Assembly: GCA_035347995.1 (NCBI GenBank)
Contig: DAOPQD010000067.1
Coordinates: 1-18,580, forward strand
Length of the DNA stretch: 18,580 nucleotides
From: JAAZNO01 sp012798275
Lineage (GTDB): Bacteria; Chloroflexota; Anaerolineae; B4-G1; SLSP01
Direction: 5' to 3'
Positions 1 to 6,614 of this stretch are shown here, one piece after another. The notes beneath the pieces were generated by a model. The model ran no database searches. It was given only the letters and a program-made list of their open reading frames with translations, and was not told the DNA's origin. The position numbers and the translations under genes are program-made. The number at the start of each line of letters is the position of its first letter. Position 1 is the first letter of the stretch.

Positions 1-258
1 AATGTTAAGGTTCTAATTCCACTTGCGGGCGCAAAAAGTTATACCGTAACTTTAGACAGAACAATTCAGGAGGAGTTTATCAATCCTAACCTTGACACCA
101 TACACGATAAAGGGGTCTTTTGGAAGCAACTTAATGAATACCTTATTTACTACAATACCGAAAGACCCCATCATTCCCTGGGGCTAAAAACCCCTCTTGA
201 GTATTACCGGGAAAAAGGAGGAATGTCGCAAATGTATTTGACTTATACACGCTCTTGA
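1..258 (+). CDS. Transposase C-terminal fragment, IS481/rve integrase-core type (5' end outside window)
   Basis: An open frame runs from the first base to a TGA at 256-258, giving 85 residues with no start in the window. The segment YNTERPHHSLGLKTPLEYY is the typical C-terminal signature of rve-type transposases (IS481/IS3 group), and RTIQEEF is the usual helix just before it. In this family the third catalytic Glu normally sits about five residues before RTIQEEF. Here that stretch reads SYTVTLD and the Glu is not visible, so the copy may be inactive or its upstream part may be rearranged. The DNA is AT-richer than the carbohydrate locus to the right. I see no terminal inverted repeat that would mark the end of the element. 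The family call is good; the exact IS family is uncertain. Confidence 0.75.
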   Translation, partial: NVKVLIPLAGAKSYTVTLDRTIQEEFINPNLDTIHDKGVFWKQLNEYLIYYNTERPHHSLGLKTPLEYYREKGGMSQMYLTYTRS

Positions 259-283
259 CTTATGGTTTTCCTTGTGCTATTAT
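255..283 (+). promoter_or_regulatory. Sigma-70-type promoter with extended -10
   Basis: TTGACT (255-260) and TATTAT (278-283) are separated by exactly 17 bases, and a TG sits one base before the -10 (275-276), making an extended -10. The -35 overlaps the transposase stop codon. Transcription would start near 290, about 70 bases before the start codon at 358. It is the only clear promoter for the exported protein that follows. Confidence 0.6.
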
Positions 284-357
284 CGCTTTAAATAAGGTTA
301 ATTTCTGCCTGCCTTTTTCTTATAATAAAGGATATGGTTAAAGAAGGGGAACCGAAA

Positions 358-1542
358 ATGATCACCGGAAAAAGAAGAAAATTAGCAAGGAGGGTGGCGG
401 CCGGTTTAGCTGCTACCGGTGTTGCCACGGCGCTTTTTTTGTCACACAGCGCTGAAGAACAATTTCCCCAAGCGCCGGCAAATCCCCCTTCTTCTCCTAC
501 GAGGGCAATCCCCCCTACCCAAGCCCCTACCCAAGAATACTCTTACTTGTTTGAACCAACGGTTACTCCTAAACCAACGGTGACAGAAGAAATCACTGTT
601 ATCCCCGGTACTGATTTAACCGAAGAATATACTAAAGACGCTTTTGGCGGTATTCGCGGCAAGGAAGAATTAGCGCAAGCTCCCCAAATTGAAGGTCTAA
701 AAGCCCTTTGGCAGGAAGAAAAAATTATTTATCAGGCTGAAGCGAATAACCCCTATGGTTTGGAGGAAGGAGAATATGCCGGAGAAATAGTTGAGTATAT
801 CGTCAATGACCAAGCGGAAAGTGGTGTTGGCCTAGTGCCGTCGGTTTTAGAGGTTCTAGTTGCTCCTTACAATAGTCCTGAAGCAGTTTTAGCAGGCAAT
901 GAAAGATTTCCCTTGCCCTTTGATCCCAGAGGGAGAGAGTTTAAAATGGGAGATGTGGAAATGCCGAACCCTTTTAATACTGAGACTAAGTTAGTAATCT
1001 TAGGCTTAGAACTTCCGGTGGGGACAGATGTTTATGCTCCCATAATCGGTGGTTCATGGATGGGAGAAGAATTGGTTTACCATGTTGAATCTAGTTCGGA
1101 GATAGTTTCAAAAGGGAGAGAAGAAGAATGTTTGGCGCAAGGCTTATGTGAGAGGATTCCGGCGAGAGGATCTATGCCCTCGTTTGTGGTGGAGAGGACA
1201 AAAAGCCTCACTATTCAAGTAGAGGAAGTTAATGATCCGATGAACCTTCTTAGTATAGGAGTGTTTGAGTTTATAGTTAATAGAGAGAGCAAAGCTCTTT
1301 CAGAGGAGGAAGATGGTTGGCAAAACAGAAAGAAATTTTCACTGGGAAGCAGGCTTTTTACTGTTGATACTCTTGAGCCAGCGCACCGATATGATACACC
1401 TTCGTACCCTATCCTTGTTGCTGGAAGAACGTCGTATGCTGGAAAACCGATAACGGATAGAAAAGGGAGATGGGGTACTTCTACAGAGAGTTTGCTTCAA
1501 ATTGGCAACCGCCATGTTTTTATTTTGCCAGCATCCAAGTAA
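358..1542 (+). CDS. Exported or membrane-anchored protein of unknown function
   Basis: The product is 394 residues from ATG 358. An in-frame ATG at 334 exists, but 358 has the better ribosome site (AGGGG eight bases upstream). The N-terminus has a basic cluster (KRRKLARR) followed by a hydrophobic stretch (AAGLAATGVATALFL), fitting a signal peptide or signal anchor. A Pro/Thr-rich spacer of about 60 residues follows (PPSSPTRAIPPTQAPTQ, TVTPKPTVTEE). The remainder is a globular region I cannot assign. One stretch, LPVGTDVYAPIIGG, recalls the start of M23/LytM peptidase domains (PVGTPVYAP), but the HxH and HxxxD metal ligands are not evident, so no enzyme function is claimed. The gene stands alone behind its own promoter and ahead of two terminator-like hairpins. 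Its AT-rich composition sets it apart from the genes after 2460 and suggests a different origin. Confidence 0.7.
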   Translation: MITGKRRKLARRVAAGLAATGVATALFLSHSAEEQFPQAPANPPSSPTRAIPPTQAPTQEYSYLFEPTVTPKPTVTEEITVIPGTDLTEEYTKDAFGGIRGKEELAQAPQIEGLKALWQEEKIIYQAEANNPYGLEEGEYAGEIVEYIVNDQAESGVGLVPSVLEVLVAPYNSPEAVLAGNERFPLPFDPRGREFKMGDVEMPNPFNTETKLVILGLELPVGTDVYAPIIGGSWMGEELVYHVESSSEIVSKGREEECLAQGLCERIPARGSMPSFVVERTKSLTIQVEEVNDPMNLLSIGVFEFIVNRESKALSEEEDGWQNRKKFSLGSRLFTVDTLEPAHRYDTPSYPILVAGRTSYAGKPITDRKGRWGTSTESLLQIGNRHVFILPASK

Positions 1543-1680
1543 ACTTGTTACCGTTATGAGGTTGTAGAGGAGAATAAATAAGCAGAGAAGAGGAAATAAG
1601 GCTTATTACGAGGAGAAGTTTTCTAAAATCAGGCTCGTTATGACAACCTTTTTTTATCATTAAAAAACGAAGTTTGGTTT

Positions 1681-1710
1681 GCCCCAACTCAACTATCAGG
1701 GGGCTCTTTT
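1681..1710 (+). terminator. Possible rho-independent terminator
   Basis: GCCCC (1681-1685) pairs with GGGGC (1700-1704) across a 14-base loop and is followed by TCTTTT. The stem is short, so this is a moderate call. It lies about 140 bases past the stop of the exported-protein gene. Confidence 0.4.
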
Positions 1711-1729
1711 AACTCGCTAACGGGTTTTT
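1711..1729 (+). terminator. Possible second terminator hairpin
   Basis: AACTCG (1711-1716) pairs with CGGGTT (1721-1726), with one G-T wobble, across loop CTAA, and runs into a T tract through 1729. It directly follows the hairpin at 1681-1710, so the two may act as tandem terminators. Confidence 0.4.
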
Positions 1730-1754
1730 CCCTTTCTTGCTTATGCGGCGCGCC

Positions 1755-1962
1755 ATTGAAAGAAGAAATATATTGCGCAGGATGGTGATGTGCCAAGACG
1801 TTTCACCCACGTCGATCCGTTCGAGGATACTGAAAGTCTTCAGAAAATCTCCGCCCCAGATTATGCTCATGCCCCGTTTCGCCCACGTCGATCCGTTCGA
1901 GGATACTGAAAGCTCTCTGGTCGGCCTTTGCTACGTATTTCGCTACACGTAGCGTTTCACCC
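1755..1962 (-). CRISPR. Remnant CRISPR array: two full 38-nt repeats, truncated repeats at both ends, three spacers
   Basis: Two copies of a 38-base repeat lie at 1799-1836 and 1875-1912. They begin CGTTTC and end ATACTGAAAG and differ at one base (1805 A, 1881 G). They are separated by 38 unique bases (1837-1874). At the expected distances on either side are repeat fragments: CGTTTCACCC at 1953-1962, matching the first ten repeat bases after a 40-base spacer (1913-1952), and ATTGAAAG at 1755-1762, matching the repeat end before a 36-base spacer (1763-1798). The constant period of about 75-78, the non-repeated spacers and the repeat length all fit CRISPR. Read on the minus strand the repeat starts CTTTCA and ends GTGAAACG, like many type I/III repeats, so minus-strand transcription is my inference. 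A short internal dyad ATCC/GGAT is present. No leader or cas gene is visible within the window. Confidence 0.7.
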
Positions 1963-2450
1963 TTTCTACACTCCTTCATCAACATCCGTGACCGCTGCCA
2001 GCGGATGAAAGACCTCTATGGAGCAATCCAGACCCGCGTCTGGGAAGCGTATCGAGCCATTGACGCCGCGGCTTTCACCCAGAAAATCGCGGAACTCCAG
2101 ACATGGGCAGTGGTTTGGAGGCCGTCCTGAAACTGTGTCACCGAGCCCCTGAGTTCGTGAAAGCGTATGACCATCCCTCTGCTTATCGCACCCGCAATAT
2201 GCTGGACCGGCACAGGGAGCCCTTCGATCACTACCTCGATAGCTGCCAGTACTTTCACGGACACCTGATGTCGGGGGAATACAGTTGCCGTTCGTGGGCC
2301 TTGCTCCACAACTTCCAGCCCTACTGCCCCCGCGCTAACAGCGCGCCGGCGTACACATCACCGGCTCACCGGCTCAACGGGTTCGTCTATCACGACAACT
2401 GGCTGCATAATCTCCTGATTTCTGCTTCGATGGGAGGTTATCGCCAGTAA
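1954..2450 (+). pseudogene. Frameshifted, 5'-truncated transposase-like gene remnant
   Basis: Frame 1 reads PFLHSFINIRDRCQRMKDL and continues through TRVWEAYRA to AELQTWA, then hits TGA at 2128-2130. From about 2103 the homologous continuation is in frame 3, containing APEFVKAYDHPSAYRTRNML, LDSCQYFHGHLMS, WALLHNFQPYCPRANS and RLNGFVYHDNWLHNLLISAS, to a stop at 2448-2450. Joined, this resembles the C-terminal part of a transposase-like family I recall from Chloroflexota and Planctomycetes, recognised by HNF, RLNG and YHDNWLxNLL. That assignment is from memory and not certain. A one-base indel near 2105-2125 explains the frame change. The N-terminal two thirds, where DDE residues would lie, are missing. 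The left edge abuts the last truncated CRISPR repeat. The 3' end lies 12 bases from the convergent ATPase gene. Confidence 0.6.
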
Positions 2451-2462
2451 CCCCAGAAAACG

Positions 2463-3599
2463 TCAGAACCAGAATTTTTCATGCCAGATGGCTTGTTCCG
2501 TATCGGGGTCAAACAAGCAAAATTGGCCGCTGTCCAACCCCACTTTAAGCCGGTTACCTCTGGAGAAAAGAGTTTCATCCAGGTTGGTGAAGAGTGCATG
2601 GGCATAAATGCCTTCAGCCAGTTTGAAAGAGACAATCACCTCGTTTATGAGTGGTTCCACCCAATCAATTTCTCCCTCAATGAAATTGATTGGGCCACGG
2701 GACTCGTCGGCCACGGCGTCAGGAGCCAGGAAGGCCGCTGGAGGAATGCCGAGTACGACCTGTTTTTTGCCGAATTTTTCCAGGGCCAAGTTCCATTCTT
2801 CGGGGAGTGGAACAGAGACGCCAGGGCACACGTCCACCCGGAAGGCGCCTTTTTCAGTCAGAAGAGCGCCGCGCAAGAGGTTCATCGGAGGAGCGCCGAT
2901 AAATCCGGCCACAAACATGTTCGCCGGGCGCTGAATCAGGTCATCTGCCGTGCCCACCTGCTGCAATTTTCCCCTGGCGATGATGGCGATGCGGTCACCA
3001 ATGGCGAGGGCTTCAGTTTGGTCGTGGGTCACATAGAGGGACGGCTTGCGCTTGGCGCGATGGACCATGACAATGTCGCGGCGAGCCTGGGTGCGCAGTT
3101 TCGGATCCAGGTTCGAGAGCGGTTCGTCGAAGAGATACAGGTCGGCATCCTTGGCCAGGGCGCGCGCCAGCGCGACGCGCTGCTGTTCGCCACCGGAGAG
3201 GTCAACGATGACACGATCTATGAGGGGGGTCAGACCGAGTTTGTCCGCAGCCTCCTTGACGCGCTGGCGGACCTCGTCCTTGCGCATTCCACGGGCTTCC
3301 AACCCATAGGCAATGTTCTCGAAAACGTTCATGTGGGGGTAAAGGCCATAGTCCTGGAAGACCATGCCCACGTTGCGGCTGCGCGGCGGCAGGTCCGTAA
3401 TGTCATGGCCGTTGAGGATGACCCTGCCGGCGTCGGGCGTTTCGATGCCGCAGATAAGTTTCAGGATGGTGCTCTTGCCGCCGCCGGAAGGGCCGAGCAA
3501 GACAAAAAACTCGCCTTCAGCCACGGAAAGATCAAGGTTTTCTAAAACAACGTGGTTTCCAAAACGTTTGGCGAGTCCCTGGATTTCCAACGCTCCCAT
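2463..3599 (-). CDS. ABC transporter ATP-binding protein, MalK/UgpC type (third ATPase of the locus)
   Basis: The product is 378 residues. The ATG at 3597-3599 has an AAAGGA ribosome site; longer upstream readings overlap the YesL-like gene and lack ABC homology. Order of motifs: Walker A GPSGGGKST (residues 36-44, with Gly where Cys is common), Q-loop FQD (81-83), signature LSGGEQQ (from 134), Walker B DLYLFDEP (153-160), D-loop SNLD and H-loop His192 in YVTHDQ. A C-terminal region of about 150 residues corresponds to the MalK regulatory (TOBE/OB) domain. Such proteins hydrolyse ATP at the inner face of the membrane to drive sugar import. It is the last gene of the minus-strand locus, 20 bases after the YesL-like gene. 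It resembles the ATPase at 4360-5481 more than the one at 5490-6614 in its length to Walker A and in the KPSxYVTHDQ segment. Confidence 0.93.
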   Translation of the reverse strand: MGALEIQGLAKRFGNHVVLENLDLSVAEGEFFVLLGPSGGGKSTILKLICGIETPDAGRVILNGHDITDLPPRSRNVGMVFQDYGLYPHMNVFENIAYGLEARGMRKDEVRQRVKEAADKLGLTPLIDRVIVDLSGGEQQRVALARALAKDADLYLFDEPLSNLDPKLRTQARRDIVMVHRAKRKPSLYVTHDQTEALAIGDRIAIIARGKLQQVGTADDLIQRPANMFVAGFIGAPPMNLLRGALLTEKGAFRVDVCPGVSVPLPEEWNLALEKFGKKQVVLGIPPAAFLAPDAVADESRGPINFIEGEIDWVEPLINEVIVSFKLAEGIYAHALFTNLDETLFSRGNRLKVGLDSGQFCLFDPDTEQAIWHEKFWF

Positions 3600-3619
3600 G
3601 GTGTATCCTTTCCGAATGA

Positions 3620-4357
3620 TTATGCCTCTCCGGCATTTGGAGATGTCGAAGCCCGTGCAGAGCCAAAGGTCGCCGACTTTGGGCGGACAGAAAGATAGAG
3701 CTGCACCTGAAACAGGGCCATGAGCGCTGGGACGATGAGCATGAATCCGGCGATGGACACGACACCCAACACCAGCGCAAGGAGACAGATCAGGCCAATC
3801 CCCAGCGTTTGGCCAGGGCGTTTCCAAACATAGTGGACAGAGCGGTGAAAAATACCCCAGGCTTGCAGTTGGGGTTCGTGCACGAGCACCGGGCCCCAGT
3901 AGAGCGAAAAGACCAGCAGGAGCAGGAAAACCAACCGCGTCAGCGTGTCCACGATCAGCCAGCCCTGGCGGGCCGCGAACCCGGCCAATAGCGCCGCCCA
4001 GTAGAACAAACTCAAGAGCGGCAACAGCTTGAGGAATCCCGGCTTGAGCTGCGCCTTGAAGTGCCCCCAGAGCATGTCGCGGTCAATGGGAAGATCCTCG
4101 CTGAGGTCAGCCACGATGGCATACAGGGCCGCCGTCGCAGGAACCAGAGCCCCAGCGCTGTACAGGGTGAAGGCCACCCGCACTCCCCAAGGCAGCTGGT
4201 CGAAGGCCAGCGCCACAAAGAGCGGCAGGGTCTGCAGCGCCCACAGCAGGTTGACCAGGATCAGGCGCTCCAGCTGGTCCTTCGCCAGCGCCAACGACCG
4301 CCAGATGGGGCTGCGTTCCTGCTCCAGACGTGGACCCGAATCATCGAAGAAAGGCAT
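3620..4357 (-). CDS. YesL-like (DUF624) integral membrane protein
   Basis: The product is 245 residues with about five hydrophobic segments: roughly residues 33-55 (LILVNLLWALQTLPLFVALAF), 60-85, 110-130 (FLKLLPLLSLFYWAALLAGF), 137-158 (LTRLVFLLLLVFSLYWG) and 187-215 (LGIGLICLLALVLGVVSIAG). The length, the segment spacing and the early LVNLLW and later GHFKAQLKPGFLK segments fit DUF624/YesL. YesL genes usually sit beside family 1 sugar ABC transporters; their biochemical role is not established. The ATG at 4355-4357 lies two bases after the stop of the upstream ATPase gene, so translation is probably coupled. Its place between two ATPase genes suggests a link with the importer. Confidence 0.8.
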   Translation of the reverse strand: MPFFDDSGPRLEQERSPIWRSLALAKDQLERLILVNLLWALQTLPLFVALAFDQLPWGVRVAFTLYSAGALVPATAALYAIVADLSEDLPIDRDMLWGHFKAQLKPGFLKLLPLLSLFYWAALLAGFAARQGWLIVDTLTRLVFLLLLVFSLYWGPVLVHEPQLQAWGIFHRSVHYVWKRPGQTLGIGLICLLALVLGVVSIAGFMLIVPALMALFQVQLYLSVRPKSATFGSARASTSPNAGEA

Positions 4358-4359
4358 AC

Positions 4360-5481
4360 TTATCCCGCCAGAATGGACTTCTCGGTTTCCACATCGAAGA
4401 AGTGCGCTTTCTGCAAGTGCACAGCCAGCGGCACTTCCTTGCCGATGTATTGCACCGGCATGCGCGTGCGGAAGGTGGCCACGAAATCTTGCGGCGTCTC
4501 CTCCACAGTGCTCATGTAGACCGAGCAGCCGGCTGATGACGGTTCGATGACATTGATCACGCCCGACACCTGGTTATGTTCGGTCACCGGGAAGGGCGCC
4601 AGACGTGGCACATGCAGGTCTTCGGGGCGCAGGCCCATCTTGAGGCGCTTGCCAGTGTAAGCGGCCATCCTGGCCGCGGTCTCAGGCGGGAGCCGAAGCG
4701 CAAAGGCGTTGCTTTTGACCCACAGGCCGCCATTCTCGGCCACGACATCCACATCGAACAGGTTGATGCTGGGGGTGCCAATGAAGTAGGCCACGAACAG
4801 GTTGCCCGGTCGCTCATAGAGGTCGGCGCCTGTGCCGATCTGTTCAATCTTCCCGGCGCGCATGACCGCGATGCGGTCGCCCATGGCCATCGCTTCCGAT
4901 TGATCGTGGGTCACGTAGACGCTGGGCTTTTGCTTCTCGTGATGCAGGGCCATGATGTCTTCACGGGCTTGGTGGCGCAGTTGGGCATCGAGGTTGGCAA
5001 GCGGTTCGTCGTAGAGATACAGGTCGGCGTCGTGCACCATCGCCCGCGAGAGCGCTACCCGCTGACGTTCGCCGCCGCTCAGCTGGCGCGGCTTGCGGGT
5101 CAACAGGTGTTCAATGCGGAAGGTCGCAGCCGCCTTGGTGACGCGCTCCCGGATCAATTTGTTCGGCGCATGGCGGGAGTGCAAGCCATAGGCGATGTTT
5201 TCGTAAACGGTCATGTGGGGGAAGACCGCGTAATCCTGGAACACCATCGCCACGTTGCGGTCGCGGGGGCGGATCGCGTTGACGCGCTTGTCGCCGAAGA
5301 AAATATCGCCGCTGGTGGCCGCTTCCAGGCCCGCCAACATGCGCAGCGTGGTCGTCTTGCCGCAGCCGGAGGGGCCGACCAACACAAAGAACTCGTGCGC
5401 GCCCAAGTCGAAGGAAATATCGTTGACGGCAGCCTTTTCGGCGTATTGCTTGATGAGATGAGATACAGTAATAGATGCCAT
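4360..5481 (-). CDS. ABC transporter ATP-binding protein, MalK/UgpC type (second ATPase of the locus)
   Basis: The product is 373 residues from ATG 5479-5481, chosen over an in-frame TTG twelve bases upstream because AGAGGA lies just before the ATG. Motifs: Walker A GPSGCGKTT (36-44), Q-loop FQD (81-83) followed by the standard FPHMTVYENIAYGL, signature LSGGERQ (from 134), Walker B DLYLYDEP (153-160), D-loop ANLD and His192 of YVTHDQ. The C-terminal 140 residues form the MalK-type regulatory domain. All catalytic residues are intact, so it should be a working ATPase. It starts 8 bases after the stop of the preceding ATPase gene and ends two bases before the YesL-like gene. It may pair with one of the other two ATPases as a heterodimer; this is inference. 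Confidence 0.93.
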   Translation of the reverse strand: MASITVSHLIKQYAEKAAVNDISFDLGAHEFFVLVGPSGCGKTTTLRMLAGLEAATSGDIFFGDKRVNAIRPRDRNVAMVFQDYAVFPHMTVYENIAYGLHSRHAPNKLIRERVTKAAATFRIEHLLTRKPRQLSGGERQRVALSRAMVHDADLYLYDEPLANLDAQLRHQAREDIMALHHEKQKPSVYVTHDQSEAMAMGDRIAVMRAGKIEQIGTGADLYERPGNLFVAYFIGTPSINLFDVDVVAENGGLWVKSNAFALRLPPETAARMAAYTGKRLKMGLRPEDLHVPRLAPFPVTEHNQVSGVINVIEPSSAGCSVYMSTVEETPQDFVATFRTRMPVQYIGKEVPLAVHLQKAHFFDVETEKSILAG

Positions 5482-5489
5482 ACGTCCTC

Positions 5490-6614
5490 TCAAAATAGAG
5501 CCGGTACGCCCGGCGTGTGCAGTACGGCCTCAGAATCGGCGGCGAAGAAGTAGGCGCGGTCTAAGTCCGGCTGGAGGAAGACCTGCTTCACTTCGGGAAA
5601 ATCCAACGGAACGAGCGCGTTGACCGGTTCGCCGGTCACCTCGCCGTGGGCGAACGCGGCCCGTTCGGTATAGAGCCGCTCGATGCGCGTCACGGTCAGC
5701 GCCAGCCCGCTGCCAGCCTCGGACTTGACGAACCAGGCTTCCGGTCGGACCCCGAGCCGCAGGCGGCCTTCCGGAAGCTGGGCGGCCAATTCAGCCGAGA
5801 GCGGCAGCGAAGCCGCGTCCGCGATTTTTAACGCGCCGCCGCTCCGTTCCGCCGGCAGAACACTGATGGGCGGCGTCCCAATCAGGGAGGCGACAAAAAG
5901 ATTCGCGGGCGAGTAATAAAGATCGTCGAAAGTGCCGAACTGCTCCAGGCGGCCAGCGCGCATCACGGCAATGCGGTCGCCCATGAAAATGGCTTCCTGC
6001 TGGTCATGAGTGACATAAATAGTCGTGATTTTGAACTTCTTCAACAAGCGTTTGATCTCGGTGCGAGTGCGCTCGCGCAGTTTAGCGTCGAGATTGGAGA
6101 TAGGCTCGTCCATGAGGAAGACGTTCGGTTCCCGCACGATGCAGCGGGCGATGCCGACGCGCTGCTTCTCACCGCCGGAAAGCGTGTCCACCTGACGGCC
6201 CATGAGCAGTTCGAAGCCGATACCCATCAGGTCGGCGGTCTCTTTCAGGCGCTGTTGTTTTTCCTCCTCGGTGCGGTGATGCACTTCGAAGTAGTAAGCC
6301 ATGTTCTTTTCGCCCTCCTTGCTGGGGTAGAGGGCGTAATCCTGGAAGACCATGCCCACGCCGCGGTCCTGCGGGGTGATGCGGGTCACGTCCACGTCGT
6401 TGTAGAGCAGGCGGCCGGCATCGGCGTATTCCAGCCCGGCGATGACCTTGAGCAGCGTGCTCTTGCCGCAACCAGAGGGGCCAACGATGCTGACCGTTTC
6501 GCCGTCCTCGATTTTCATGCTCACGTGGTCGAGGCCCAGCGTGGGCCTGGTCTCCGCTGAACCAATGGTGGGGTAGTAATATTTGACGACGTTTTCAAGG
6601 GTAACGCTGGTCAT
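5490..6614 (-). CDS. ABC transporter ATP-binding protein, divergent MalK type (first ATPase of the locus)
   Basis: The product is 374 residues. Its ATG (6612-6614) overlaps the stop of the MalG-type permease gene in an ATGA arrangement, so it is translationally coupled to the permeases. Motifs: Walker A GPSGCGKST (45-53), Q-loop FQD (90-92), signature LSGGEKQ (from 145), Walker B NVFLMDEP (164-171), D-loop SNLD and His203. Two things differ from standard MalK. About nine extra residues precede Walker A (PTIGSAETRP). After the Q-loop the usual PHMTVyeNIAyGL is replaced by PSKEGEKNMAYYFEVHHR. That region lies close to the permease coupling helices in characterised MalK structures, so partner choice may differ from the other two ATPases. 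The C-terminal part is a regulatory-type domain. Coupling to the permease gene makes it the most likely core ATPase. Confidence 0.93.
   Translation of the reverse strand: MTSVTLENVVKYYYPTIGSAETRPTLGLDHVSMKIEDGETVSIVGPSGCGKSTLLKVIAGLEYADAGRLLYNDVDVTRITPQDRGVGMVFQDYALYPSKEGEKNMAYYFEVHHRTEEEKQQRLKETADLMGIGFELLMGRQVDTLSGGEKQRVGIARCIVREPNVFLMDEPISNLDAKLRERTRTEIKRLLKKFKITTIYVTHDQQEAIFMGDRIAVMRAGRLEQFGTFDDLYYSPANLFVASLIGTPPISVLPAERSGGALKIADAASLPLSAELAAQLPEGRLRLGVRPEAWFVKSEAGSGLALTVTRIERLYTERAAFAHGEVTGEPVNALVPLDFPEVKQVFLQPDLDRAYFFAADSEAVLHTPGVPALF

Noticed and set aside
1560..1655. Terminator formed by GGTTGT (1560-1565) and ACAACC (1643-1648) followed by seven T
   Set aside because: The loop would be nearly 80 bases with a six-base stem, which is unlikely to fold in time.
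1724..1762. A full-length degenerate CRISPR repeat starting at 1724 (GTTTTTCCC resembles GTTTCACCC)
   Set aside because: The left part is better explained by the terminator hairpin and T tract at 1711-1729. Only the tail ATTGAAAG at 1755-1762 is kept as repeat evidence.
1737..1952. 71-codon plus-strand open frame over the repeat region
   Set aside because: It is built from two CRISPR repeats read in different frames plus spacers. It has no ribosome site and no homology I recognise.
2103..2450. 115-codon open frame as an independent gene
   Set aside because: It is the frameshifted continuation of the transposase-like frame ending at 2130, so it is scored as part of one pseudogene.
2481..3545. 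Plus-strand open frame of 354 codons opposite the third ATPase gene
   Set aside because: Antisense of a gene with complete Walker and signature motifs.
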